Notes under the pieces: generated by a model
The model's input: the letters and a program-made list of their open reading frames with translations, nothing else
Databases searched by the model: none
What the model was told of the DNA's origin: nothing
Part shown: positions 1-6,609 of the stretch, piece by piece
Layout: the number at the start of each line of letters is the position of its first letter
Numbering within the stretch: the first letter of the stretch is position 1
Source of the DNA: an uncultured Oscillospiraceae bacterium
GTDB taxonomy: Bacteria; Bacillota; Clostridia; Oscillospirales; Oscillospiraceae
DNA: 13,549 nt
Direction of reading: 5' to 3'
Assembly: GCA_900756715.1 (NCBI GenBank)
Contig: CAAELC010000057.1
Coordinates: 1 to 13,549 of the forward strand
Translations under genes and position numbers: made by a program

Positions 1-432
1 ATCCAAGTTCGCAAAGAATTGACCGATGAATGGGATGCCCGCGGCGTGCAGAAGGGCGTGGAGTACGCAATTCTCACCGATGAGATCTCCCGCGCATGGT
101 CGGGGATGTCCACCCGCCAGTACAAAAACCTGAAAGGCTTGAAAAAGGAAAACCTCCGTGATAATATGACCACGCTGGAGCTGGTGCTGAATATGCTGGC
201 GGAGGCAACCACTACGGAAATTTCCAAGCAGAAAGCACCAAGCACATTTTCAGAGAATATAGCGGTTGCCCGCGAGGGCGGTGAGGCCGCCGGAATTGCA
301 CGGAAGGCGGTCGAGGAACGCACAGGCGTTCCCGTCATCACCTCCAAGAACGCCGCGCAGCTCAATCAGGTCGTGACAGACCTTCTGGAAGGGGCAGCCG
401 CGGATATGAGCGAGATGCCAGAGGAAAAATGA
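1..432 (+). CDS. BRO-N/DinD-like protein, C-terminal part (5' end outside window)
   Basis: The frame is open from base 1 and ends at TGA 430-432, giving 143 residues with no start of its own; a TTG at 19 is only an internal codon. The piece holds a charged helix ending in KELTDEWDARGVQKG, then an ILTDEISRAWSGM..YKNLKGLKKENLRDNMTTLEL block and a tail with EGGEAAGIARKAVEERTG. The GLKK..LRD-MT-LEL block followed by a GG..AR..VEE segment matches what I remember of the C-terminal half of DNA-damage-inducible protein D (DinD) and related BRO-N/antirepressor-type proteins of phages and bacteria. E. coli DinD is SOS-controlled and inhibits RecA filaments in vitro; whether this relative does so is unknown. 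The N-terminal domain, which would separate DinD from a phage antirepressor, lies outside the window. Followed directly by hairpin-rich non-coding DNA. Confidence 0.7.
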   Translation: MQVRKELTDEWDARGVQKGVEYAILTDEISRAWSGMSTRQYKNLKGLKKENLRDNMTTLELVLNMLAEATTTEISKQKAPSTFSENIAVAREGGEAAGIARKAVEERTGVPVITSKNAAQLNQVVTDLLEGAAADMSEMPEEK

Positions 433-621
433 GTGTTTTCGCATAACGGTTTTTCATGCGGCTAATTGGCAGCTCTTGAAAATACCCATCAAAAAAGTTT
501 GGGAAAAGTTGAAAAAGAACGGAGAATTCCGGCTTGCACATGGCATTTTTGAGCCGGTGGTTCAAAAATCTACAGTGGTACAGCATGACATAATGTGGAG
601 ACAAAAGAGATGCCTCCTGCG

Positions 622-648
622 AAAAGCCCGAATATATCGGGCTTTTTT
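622..648 (+). terminator. Intrinsic terminator T1
   Basis: A 10-bp perfect stem (AAAAGCCCGA at 622-631, TCGGGCTTTT at 637-646) encloses the 5-base loop ATATA, and a run of six T lies at 643-648. It reads as a rho-independent terminator on the + strand. It lies 190 bases after the DinD-like stop codon, far for a simple gene end, so it may belong to a separate short transcript. Confidence 0.85.
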
Positions 649-655
649 GCTACCC

Positions 656-704
656 AAACGGCGATTTTTCTCTGTGCCAAAATACAGATGCAAAATCGCC
701 GTTT
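656..704 (+). repeat. 13-bp perfect inverted repeat with inner stem
   Basis: AAACGGCGATTTT at 656-668 pairs perfectly with AAAATCGCCGTTT at 692-704. The 23-base loop contains a second short stem (TCTGT at 671-675 with ACAGA at 684-688). The 3' side ends in TTTTCCCTTT, a poor T-tract, so this is more likely a structured RNA element or a weak terminator than a strong one. It lies between the two good terminators. Confidence 0.7.
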
Positions 705-755
705 TCCCTTTGTGGATAGACTTGAACTCCCGAAAAGTAAGTATCAGATACACAG

Positions 756-788
756 GCAGATAGAAATCAAAAATCTATCTGCTTTTTT
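756..788 (+). terminator. Intrinsic terminator T2 just upstream of a ribosome binding site
   Basis: A 9-bp perfect stem (GCAGATAGA 756-764, TCTATCTGC 774-782) with a 9-base loop is followed by TTTTTT at 783-788. Only 14 bases separate the T-tract from the GGAG at 803-806 that precedes the ATG at 815. A terminator placed between leader and ribosome binding site is the standard attenuator layout. Confidence 0.8.
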
Positions 789-814
789 GTTGCCCGAATA
801 AAGGAGAAAAAACT

Positions 815-1150
815 ATGCTTCAAAAAGAATTAGCCAAGCGGCTGCGCGGCCGCTATCATAGCAAGCGGCCGCCCAAAACGGAAACGAATCCTTTGAATAG
901 GGGTAGCGAAAAAGACGATAGGGGAAAGTGCGCGGTCCGGCGCGCGGGCTGTTTTTGGATGCTACGGTTATATGTAATAGTGGAAAACGCGCTGCCAATA
1001 TCGTTATGCTGTTTTTGCGTTTCAGTAGGGAACCTGACGGCGGTGATACGGTGTAAAACGGGACAGCAAGAGGAAATAAGCGGAAACACAGACCCGATTT
1101 TTTACGGATTGTTCATTTTTGAAGGGGAGAGAATAAGGCGCCGGTGTTGA
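815..1150 (+). CDS. Unrecognised 111-codon frame, possibly a gene remnant
   Basis: I do not recognise this protein. The start is well supported: AAAGGAGAAAAAACT precedes ATG 815, with GGAG 8 bases upstream. The first about 40 residues are basic and hydrophilic (MLQKELAKRLRGRYHSKRPP). The middle (about residues 46-80) is hydrophobic and cysteine-containing (WMLRLYVIVENALPISLCCF), and the tail ends RIRRRC. The composition looks unlike a folded soluble protein and could be out-of-frame or degenerate sequence. Two NotI palindromes 19 bp apart (846-853, 865-872) lie inside it. The stop codon falls within the -35 box of the promoter of the next gene. It could be a real small protein, or a functional start joined to unrelated DNA by a deletion. 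Confidence 0.3.
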   Translation: MLQKELAKRLRGRYHSKRPPKTETNPLNRGSEKDDRGKCAVRRAGCFWMLRLYVIVENALPISLCCFCVSVGNLTAVIRCKTGQQEEISGNTDPIFYGLFIFEGERIRRRC

Positions 1151-1176
1151 CGGTGGAAGGTAATTTGATGTATAAT
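1147..1176 (+). promoter_or_regulatory. Sigma-A-type promoter of the central operon
   Basis: TTGACG at 1147-1152 and a perfect TATAAT at 1171-1176 are 18 bp apart. Transcription would begin near 1183, giving a leader of about 25 bases before the methyltransferase ATG at 1208, with its ribosome binding site GGAGG at 1193-1197. There is no room for a riboswitch in this leader. It is the best promoter-like sequence ahead of the long rightward gene run. Confidence 0.75.
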
Positions 1177-1207
1177 ACAGTGATTATTATGCGGAGGTAG
1201 GCCCATT

Positions 1208-2071
1208 ATGTGGATTGCAGACGGCTGGAAGGACTATGAACTGCTGGATTGCGGCGGCGGAGAAAAACTGGAACGCTGGGATAAACAAATTCTGGTGCGG
1301 CCCGATCCTCAGGCAATCTGGGAAACCGACTACAAAAACCCCGGCTGGAAACAGGCTAACGCGCGATACAGCAGGTCTTCCACCGGCGGAGGACACTGGG
1401 ACAAGCGAAAGCTGCCGGAGCAGTGGCCGGTCAGCTATAAGGAGCTTTGCTTTCAGGTAAAGCCCATGAACTTCAAACACACGGGCCTTTTTCCGGAGCA
1501 GGCGGCCAACTGGGATTTCGCCATGGAAAAAATCAGAAATGCTGGCAGGCCCATCCGGGTGCTGAACCTGTTCGCCTACACCGGCGGGGCCACGGTGGCC
1601 TGCGCGGCGGCGGGCGCCAGTGTATGTCATGTGGACGCGGCCAAAGGAATGGTGGCATGGGCCAGGGAGAACGCGCGGGTATCGGGTCTGGCTGAGGCGC
1701 CCGTGCGGTGGATTGTGGATGACTGCGCTAAATTTGTAGAGCGGGAAATCCGCCGGGGGAAGACCTATGATGCTATCATTATGGACCCGCCCAGCTATGG
1801 CCGCGGCCCGGGAGGCGAGGTGTGGAAGCTGGAGGAAAATCTCTATCCGTTTGTGAAGCTGTGCACCAGAGTCCTGTCGGAAAAACCCCTGTTCGTAATT
1901 TTGAATTCCTATACCACGGGGCTGGCGCCGTCGGTGCTGGGGTATATTTTGCAGATGCTCATCGGAAAAGAACGGGGCGGAAAGGTAACCTGGGATGAAC
2001 TGGGCCTGCCCTGCACCGAAAGCGGCATGGCGCTGCCCTGCGGCGCTACCGGCCGGTGGATGAGCGAATGA
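1208..2071 (+). CDS. Class I SAM-dependent methyltransferase, RlmI/RlmK-like (COG1092 type)
   Basis: This 287-residue protein is predicted to transfer a methyl group from S-adenosylmethionine, probably to rRNA as RlmI and RlmK(L) do; the target is not known. The N-terminal third (to about residue 80) is a small beta-rich segment, with no obvious PUA domain. The Rossmann fold follows: glycine-rich SAM motif RVLNLFAYTGGAT at about 117-128, acidic residue after strand 2 in CHVDAAKG (about D143), IVDDCAKF at about 169-176, and the catalytic-motif equivalent MDPPSYGRGPGG at about 192-203. DPPSY is typical of the RlmI/RlmK(L) group. GGAGG lies 10 bases before the ATG. It is the first gene of the run, with 31 bases to ecfA1. 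Full RlmI proteins are nearer 400 residues, so this is the compact PUA-less form common in Firmicutes. Confidence 0.85.
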   Translation: MWIADGWKDYELLDCGGGEKLERWDKQILVRPDPQAIWETDYKNPGWKQANARYSRSSTGGGHWDKRKLPEQWPVSYKELCFQVKPMNFKHTGLFPEQAANWDFAMEKIRNAGRPIRVLNLFAYTGGATVACAAAGASVCHVDAAKGMVAWARENARVSGLAEAPVRWIVDDCAKFVEREIRRGKTYDAIIMDPPSYGRGPGGEVWKLEENLYPFVKLCTRVLSEKPLFVILNSYTTGLAPSVLGYILQMLIGKERGGKVTWDELGLPCTESGMALPCGATGRWMSE

Positions 2072-2102
2072 CCTTTTATTACACGCAGAAAAGAGAAACG
2101 AT

Positions 2103-2969
2103 ATGTCAACCATGCTGCAAACAGAACACCTGACCTTTACCTACCCGGCGGAGGAAGGGGGACGGCAGGAGGCTTCCGCGCTGCGGGATGTGACCCTGCA
2201 AATAGAAAAAGGAAGCTTTGTGACCATATTGGGCCACAACGGTTCCGGAAAATCCACACTGGCCAAGCATATGAACGCGGTGCTGCTGCCGACCGGCGGC
2301 AAGGTATGGGTGGAGGGGATGGACACCACGGATGAAAAGCTGCTGCTGGAGATTCGCCGGCGGGTGGGCATGGTGTTCCAGAATCCGGACAACCAGATTG
2401 TAGCCAATGTGGTAGAAGAGGATGTAGCCTTTGCACCGGAGAATCTGGGCGTGGCTCCGGAGGAGATTCGGCGGCGGGTGGACGATGCCCTGCGGGCGGT
2501 CGGAATGGAGCAGTATGCCGTCCATGCGCCGCACCTGCTGTCCGGAGGACAGAAGCAGCGGGTAGCCATTGCAGGCGTGATTGCTATGGAGCCGGAGTGC
2601 ATCGTGCTGGACGAGTCCACGGCCATGCTTGACCCGGAAGGGCGGCGGGAAGTGCTCAGCACCATCCACCGGCTGAACCGGGAGCGCGGCATTACGGTGG
2701 TGCTGATTACGCATCACATGAATGAGGCTATGGAGGCAGACCGGGCGGTTGTTATCAGCGGAGGCGAGGTTGCCATGGACGGCGCGCCCCGGGAGGTATT
2801 CGCCCGGGTGGAGGAGCTGCGCGCTCTGGGCCTTGCGGCGCCGGACACGGTGGAGCTGCTGTATGAGCTGAACAGGCATGGCATGAACCTGCCGCTGGAC
2901 GCAATTGAAGTGGACGAGTGTGCCGATGCTATCTGCAAAGCCTTTGGCTGCGGCATGGGAGGGAACTGA
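2103..2969 (+). CDS. ecfA1: Energy-coupling factor transporter ATPase EcfA1
   Basis: One of the two ATPases that energise group II ECF importers, which take up vitamins and metal ions through exchangeable S-components. In 288 residues all ABC motifs are present: Walker A GHNGSGKST (44-52), Q-loop Q93 in VFQNPDNQ, signature LSGGQKQR (146-153), Walker B with catalytic glutamate CIVLDE (166-171) and H-loop H204. After Walker B it reads STAMLDP instead of the usual PTAGLDP, the form typical of EcfA1 rather than EcfA2. The C-terminal extension after about residue 220 is the usual ECF dimerisation part. ATG 2103 has a weak ribosome binding site (AAGAGAAA); ATG 2112 is an alternative. ecfA2 follows after 4 bases. 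No S-component gene is in the window. Confidence 0.95.
   Translation: MSTMLQTEHLTFTYPAEEGGRQEASALRDVTLQIEKGSFVTILGHNGSGKSTLAKHMNAVLLPTGGKVWVEGMDTTDEKLLLEIRRRVGMVFQNPDNQIVANVVEEDVAFAPENLGVAPEEIRRRVDDALRAVGMEQYAVHAPHLLSGGQKQRVAIAGVIAMEPECIVLDESTAMLDPEGRREVLSTIHRLNRERGITVVLITHHMNEAMEADRAVVISGGEVAMDGAPREVFARVEELRALGLAAPDTVELLYELNRHGMNLPLDAIEVDECADAICKAFGCGMGGN
2785..2808 (+). repeat. 24-bp identity shared with ecfA2 (copy 1)
   Basis: These 24 bases in ecfA1, coding for part of APREVFAR, are identical to 3659-3682 in ecfA2. Nine identical bases lie further upstream, beyond one mismatch. The segment contains two CCCGGG sites flanking a 9-base spacer, so it is also a short inverted repeat. It lies in the C-terminal part of the protein, outside the ATP-binding motifs. 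Confidence 0.7.
2957..2963 (+). promoter_or_regulatory. Ribosome binding site that fixes the TTG start of ecfA2
   Basis: GGGAGGG lies at 2957-2963 inside the last codons of ecfA1, 10 bases before TTG 2974. No ATG in the ecfA2 frame lies near the family start; upstream ATGs (2905, 2926) lie within ecfA1 and would add residues unlike the family. Confidence 0.75.
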
Positions 2970-2973
2970 GAAA

Positions 2974-3840
2974 TTGGAACCGATACTGAAAGTTGAAAAT
3001 CTGACCCATACCTACAGTGCCGGAACGCCTTTCCAGCGCAATGCGGTGGAGCATGTGAATCTGGAAGTGATGCCCGGGGAGTTTCTGGGGATTATCGGCC
3101 ATACCGGCTCCGGCAAGTCCACCCTGATCCAGCACCTGAACGGGCTGCTGCAGCCTACGGAGGGCCATGTTTATCTGGAAGGACAGGATATTTGGACAAA
3201 GCCCAAGGAAATACGGAAGGTGCGCTTCCGGGTGGGACTGGTGTTCCAATACCCGGAGTATCAGCTGTTTGAAGAAACCGTTTACAAAGACATTGCATAT
3301 GGCCCGGGCAACATGGGTCTTGACAAGACGGAAATTGACCGGAGAGTCCATCAGGCGGCGGCCTTTGCGGGGGTTGACGAGGAGATGCTGGAAAAGTCCC
3401 CTTTCGAACTGTCCGGCGGACAGAAGCGCCGGGTGGCCATTGCAGGCGTGATTGCCATGGAGCCGGAGGTGCTGATTCTGGATGAACCATCGGCGGGCCT
3501 TGACCCCCGGGGACGGGAGGCCATTCTGGCGCAGCTGCGGGAATATCACCGGCAGAAGGGGAACACCATCATTCTGGTGAGCCATTCTATGGAGGAGATT
3601 GCCCGGAATGTGGACCGGATTGTGGTGATGTCGGGTGCACACAAGCTGATGGACGGCACGCCCCGGGAGGTATTCGCCCGGGCAGAGGAGCTGGAGGCAG
3701 TGGGGCTGGATGTGCCGCAGGTCACGAAGGTGGCCATGGCCCTGGAGAAGCGGGGCCTGCTGCCGGATAGCGCCGTCTATACAACCGAGGAACTGGTGGG
3801 GCGGCTGATGGCCCTGAGAGGGGGCGGAACGCCGTGCTGA
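2974..3840 (+). CDS. ecfA2: Energy-coupling factor transporter ATPase EcfA2 (TTG start)
   Basis: Second ATPase of the ECF module, forming a heterodimer with EcfA1 beneath EcfT on the cytoplasmic face of the membrane. I place the start at TTG 2974 because GGGAGGG lies 10 bases upstream and the protein then begins MEPILKVENLTHTY, the normal family beginning. This gives 288 residues, the same as EcfA1. Motifs: Walker A GHTGSGKST (42-50), Q-loop Q92 in VFQYPEYQ, signature LSGGQKRR (146-153), Walker B VLILDE (166-171), D-loop region PSAGLDP and H-loop H204. The YPEYQLF stretch after the Q-loop and the normal PSAGLDP distinguish it from EcfA1. It starts 4 bases after ecfA1 and overlaps the start of ecfT by 7 bases, which suggests translational coupling and balanced production. 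Confidence 0.95.
   Translation: MEPILKVENLTHTYSAGTPFQRNAVEHVNLEVMPGEFLGIIGHTGSGKSTLIQHLNGLLQPTEGHVYLEGQDIWTKPKEIRKVRFRVGLVFQYPEYQLFEETVYKDIAYGPGNMGLDKTEIDRRVHQAAAFAGVDEEMLEKSPFELSGGQKRRVAIAGVIAMEPEVLILDEPSAGLDPRGREAILAQLREYHRQKGNTIILVSHSMEEIARNVDRIVVMSGAHKLMDGTPREVFARAEELEAVGLDVPQVTKVAMALEKRGLLPDSAVYTTEELVGRLMALRGGGTPC
3659..3682 (+). repeat. 24-bp identity shared with ecfA1 (copy 2)
   Basis: This is the ecfA2 copy of the segment at 2785-2808, coding for part of TPREVFAR. The reading frame is the same in both genes and the codons are identical across the stretch, more than protein conservation alone requires. Confidence 0.7.
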
Positions 3841-4640
3841 AAGATATTACGCTGGGACAGTTTTTTCCGGGGAACACCATTGTGCACCGGTTGGATCCCC
3901 GGACAAAGATTCTGGCAGTGGTGCTGTATGTGGTGGCTCTGTTCAATGCCAGAGGGGTTGTGACCTATGCGGCGGTGGCGGCGGTGCTGGTGGTGTGCAT
4001 TCTTGCCTCAAAGGTGCCGTTCAAGTCGCTGACCAAGGGGCTGAAGCCGCTGTTTATTCTGATTGCCTTTACGGCGATTATGAACCTGTTTTTTACGGTG
4101 GGCACGCCCATCTGTGATGTGTGGCTGCTGCGGCACATTACATGGGAAGGCATCCGGGCGGCGGTGTTTATGATGCTGCGGATCGTGATGCTGATTATGG
4201 GTACCTTCCTGCTGACCTATACCACCAGCCCTATTTCGCTGACGGATGGGCTGGAGGTGCTGCTGGACTTTTTAAAAAAAATCAGGGTGCCGGTGCATGA
4301 ACTGAGCATGATGATGTCCATTGCACTGCGGTTTATTCCCACGCTGATTGAGGAGACGGACAAGATTATGTCTGCCCAGAAGGCCCGGGGAGCGGATTTT
4401 GAATCCGGAAACATTTTCAGGCGTGCCAAGGCGCTGGTGCCGATTCTGGTGCCGCTGTTTATCTCGGCCTTCCGCCGGGCGGATGAACTGGCCACGGCCA
4501 TGGAGTGCCGATGCTATCACGGCGGCGAGGGCCGCACGGCGCTGCATGTGCTGAAATACAAAACGGCGGACTGGCTGGTGCTGGCGGGCTTTTTGCTGCT
4601 GGCAGCGGCGGTGATTGTAATGAAGCGGTTTGGACTGTGA
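3834..4640 (+). CDS. ecfT: Energy-coupling factor transporter transmembrane protein EcfT (GTG start)
   Basis: The membrane subunit that couples the EcfA1/EcfA2 ATPases to substrate-binding S-components. It has 268 residues, the usual size, with several hydrophobic helices (for example ILAVVLYVVALFNARG, YAAVAAVLVVCILAS, ILIAFTAIMNLFFTV, VFMMLRIVMLIMGTFLL, and a C-terminal LVLAGFLLLAAAVIVM). The cytoplasmic coupling helices carry the first signature SAQKARGADF (ARG motif); the second appears as AMECRCYHGGEGRT, where the second X-R-X is CRC rather than the more usual ARG or ARC. The start is GTG 3834, overlapping the ecfA2 stop by 7 bases, with GAGAGGGGG 9 bases upstream. truA follows after 22 bases, a common Firmicute order. 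Confidence 0.93.
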   Translation: MLKDITLGQFFPGNTIVHRLDPRTKILAVVLYVVALFNARGVVTYAAVAAVLVVCILASKVPFKSLTKGLKPLFILIAFTAIMNLFFTVGTPICDVWLLRHITWEGIRAAVFMMLRIVMLIMGTFLLTYTTSPISLTDGLEVLLDFLKKIRVPVHELSMMMSIALRFIPTLIEETDKIMSAQKARGADFESGNIFRRAKALVPILVPLFISAFRRADELATAMECRCYHGGEGRTALHVLKYKTADWLVLAGFLLLAAAVIVMKRFGL

Positions 4641-4662
4641 GCGAAGAGGGAGGTGCGCGGCG

Positions 4663-5430
4663 GTGCGCAACATTGCACTGATTCTGATGTATAACGGAAC
4701 GGCCTATCACGGCTGGCAGGTTCAGAAGACCGAGCGCACCGTGGCCCAGACGCTGGAGCGTGGCCTTTCCATGGTGTGTGGCGAGCCGGTCAAGTGTACC
4801 GGCTGCGGACGGACGGACGCAGGAGTGCATGCAGAACACTATGTGGCAAATTTCCGCACTTCGTCCCGGATTCCGGTGGAGCGGCTGCCCTTTGCGGTAA
4901 ATACCCATGTGCCGGAGGACATCGTGGTCAAGCAGGCATTTGAAGTGGCAGAGCAGTTCAATGCTATCGGCTCATGCATCAAAAAAGAGTATACCTATCG
5001 TATCTACAATTCCAGGATTAAGAACCCCTTTTATGTGAACCGGGCCTATTTTTATCCCAAGCATCTGGATGAGCAGGTGATGGATCGGGCGGCACGGGCC
5101 TTTGAGGGAACGCACGATTTCGCGGCGGTGCGGTCGGTGGGAACCAATGTGCGCAGCACGGTGCGGACCATCTATTATTGCCGGGTGCAGCGCACGGGAG
5201 GGCTGCTGGAATTAAAGGTATGCGCCAACGGATTCCTGTATAATATGGTACGGGCTATTACCGGCACAGTGCTGTATGCGGCAGAAGGGAAGCTGGCTCC
5301 GGAGGATATTCCGAAAATTCTGGATTCAGGCAACCGGACATTGGCCGGGCCCACGGCGCCCCCGGGCGGGCTGTATCTGACGCGGGTATGGTATGAGGAT
5401 GAGCGATTGAATGGAACAGATGAGATTTGA
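4663..5430 (+). CDS. truA: tRNA pseudouridine(38-40) synthase TruA (GTG start)
   Basis: Converts uridines 38-40 of the tRNA anticodon arm to pseudouridine in the cytoplasm. The family opening is present (RNIALILMYNGTAYHGWQVQ), as is the catalytic motif GCGRTDAGVHAEHYVANF, whose aspartate is residue 52. Later conserved stretches are KKEYTYRIYN, the FEGTHDFAAVRS block (about 147-158), and NGFLYNMVRAITGTVL near the C-terminus. I start at GTG 4663 because GGGAGG (4648-4653) is 9 bases upstream; the frame is open upstream to 4630, but that stretch overlaps ecfT and lacks family sequence. This gives 255 residues, normal for bacterial TruA. It sits in the usual place after ecfT. Its last 20 bases overlap the next gene. 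Confidence 0.95.
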   Translation: MRNIALILMYNGTAYHGWQVQKTERTVAQTLERGLSMVCGEPVKCTGCGRTDAGVHAEHYVANFRTSSRIPVERLPFAVNTHVPEDIVVKQAFEVAEQFNAIGSCIKKEYTYRIYNSRIKNPFYVNRAYFYPKHLDEQVMDRAARAFEGTHDFAAVRSVGTNVRSTVRTIYYCRVQRTGGLLELKVCANGFLYNMVRAITGTVLYAAEGKLAPEDIPKILDSGNRTLAGPTAPPGGLYLTRVWYEDERLNGTDEI

Positions 5431-6592
5431 TCTGGGCAACCCTCAGGAGGAGGCGCCCAAGCGGATACAGAAGCGGCGGATACCGCGAAAACTGAAGATA
5501 CTTGCGGCGGTGATCGTGCTGGTGCTGGCGGTGGTGGCGGCGTTTATCCTGCTGGACCGCACGGCGTTTGACGGGCTGAGGCGGTCGGTGATCTATGCCG
5601 GGGCGGACAAGGATGCGGCGGGCTGCGCTACGCTGTACCGCTATGGCGGGGACACGGGCAGCCGCTTTGCTGCGCTGGATGGCAGTCTGGTGGTGGCGTC
5701 GCCCGGCAGCCTGACGCTGCTGGACGAGAAGGGAAATGTGCGCTATCAGACAGGACTGAAATTTTCAAACGCAGATGTCCGTGCCCGGGATGGCTGGGCA
5801 TTGGTGTATGACATCGGCGGAACGGAGATATATCTCCTGCACGCAGGCGGACTTGCGGCGCAGCTGACCATGGAGGGAGAAATCTATTCTGCCGAGGTGG
5901 GCGCCGGGGGAAATTTCGCCGTGGTTTACAGCAAAACCGGTTATAAATCTGCCGTGTGTGTGTATAACAGCAAGGGAGAACTGCTGTATGAGTTTTACTC
6001 CGCTGACCGGTATCTGCTGGACGCGGCGGTATCAGAAGACGGAAAATACATGGCCTGTGCGGCCATGAGTCAGGCAGACGGCAGCTTTATCAGCAGCGTG
6101 GAAATCTTTCGCCTGACCCGGGAGGAACAGCAGGCGGCCTGCCAGGTGGCGGGCGGCGTGTATGAGATGGTGGGCCTGTCCGGCCGGTTCTGCGTGGCAA
6201 CGGAGAATGCACTGAATTATGTGAAAATGGACGGCACGGTGGCCTCCTACGACTACGAGGGAGGCTATCTGCGCCGGGCCGCTCTGACCGGGGACGGATA
6301 TGGAGCACTGCTGCTGGGAAACTACCAATCCGGCGGACAGACCCGGCTGGTCACCGTGAATACAGCCGGAGAAGAAATTGCAAGCATGGAGACGGAGGGG
6401 GAGGTGCTGAGCCTCTCTGCTGCGGGGCGGTATACGGCGGTGCTGTATAGCGACAGGCTTGTGATTTATGACCGGAATCTGAAGGAATGCGCCGCGCTGG
6501 AGGAGGCAAGCTCTGCCCGGGTGGTGCTGATGCGGGCTGACGGGTCGGCGGTGTTGGCCGGCAATGCGGCTGCCAGCCTGTATCTGCCGTGA
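5411..6592 (+). CDS. DUF5711-like membrane-anchored beta-propeller protein
   Basis: Function unknown. The 393-residue protein has a basic, cytoplasmic N-terminus (KRIQKRRIPRKLK, about 17-29), one hydrophobic helix at about 30-48 and then a long extracellular domain. That domain is built from repeated short beta strands with GEILSLSA-, DGSLVVASPGSLTLLDEKGN- and VYSKTGYKSAVCVYNSKGE-like units, the pattern of a WD40/PQQ-like propeller. This matches the DUF5711 family of Clostridia as I remember it. There is no lipobox and no catalytic motif I can name. ATG 5411 lies inside the end of truA (20-base overlap) behind a GAGGATGAG sequence; ATG 5420 is an alternative. The cvpA-type gene follows after 17 bases. 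Its place between truA and cvpA suggests translational coupling and an envelope role, but nothing more specific. Confidence 0.75.
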   Translation: MEQMRFDLGNPQEEAPKRIQKRRIPRKLKILAAVIVLVLAVVAAFILLDRTAFDGLRRSVIYAGADKDAAGCATLYRYGGDTGSRFAALDGSLVVASPGSLTLLDEKGNVRYQTGLKFSNADVRARDGWALVYDIGGTEIYLLHAGGLAAQLTMEGEIYSAEVGAGGNFAVVYSKTGYKSAVCVYNSKGELLYEFYSADRYLLDAAVSEDGKYMACAAMSQADGSFISSVEIFRLTREEQQAACQVAGGVYEMVGLSGRFCVATENALNYVKMDGTVASYDYEGGYLRRAALTGDGYGALLLGNYQSGGQTRLVTVNTAGEEIASMETEGEVLSLSAAGRYTAVLYSDRLVIYDRNLKECAALEEASSARVVLMRADGSAVLAGNAAASLYLP

Positions 6593-6609
6593 CAGACGGA
6601 GGAGGAAGT

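Larger units (their letters stand above)
433..814. other. Gene-poor, hairpin-rich gap (possible leader/attenuator region)
   Basis: These 382 bases separate the DinD-like gene from the next frame that has a ribosome binding site. Short frames cross it on both strands, but they run straight through two intrinsic terminators, start without a ribosome binding site and match no family I know, so I call none. Seen in the sequence: a terminator at 622-648, a long hairpin at 656-704, an 11-base palindrome (GTATCAGATAC) at 741-751, a second terminator at 756-788, and a near-repeat of GCTTTTTTG-T-CCC at 641-655 and 781-795. The first half (433-620) shows nothing I can name. Confidence 0.6.

Noticed and set aside
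476..801. Overlapping short plus-strand frames of 95 and 68 codons in the hairpin region
   Set aside because: Both read through intrinsic terminators, lack ribosome binding sites, and overlap each other in different frames.
846..872. Two NotI palindromes 19 bp apart with a GCTATCATAGC centre as a recombination site
   Set aside because: No flanking recombinase, no matching copy elsewhere in the window; GC-rich palindromes can occur by chance.
1187..2113. 308-codon open frame on the minus strand opposite the methyltransferase gene
   Set aside because: It mirrors a clear methyltransferase with family motifs, has no ribosome binding site, and its product has no recognisable motif; long antisense frames are common in GC-rich DNA.
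2106..2879. Long minus-strand frame opposite ecfA1 (and similar ones opposite ecfA2 and hcp)
   Set aside because: These are opposite strongly conserved ABC and Hcp motifs and show repetitive His/Gln/Pro-rich composition expected of antisense reading.
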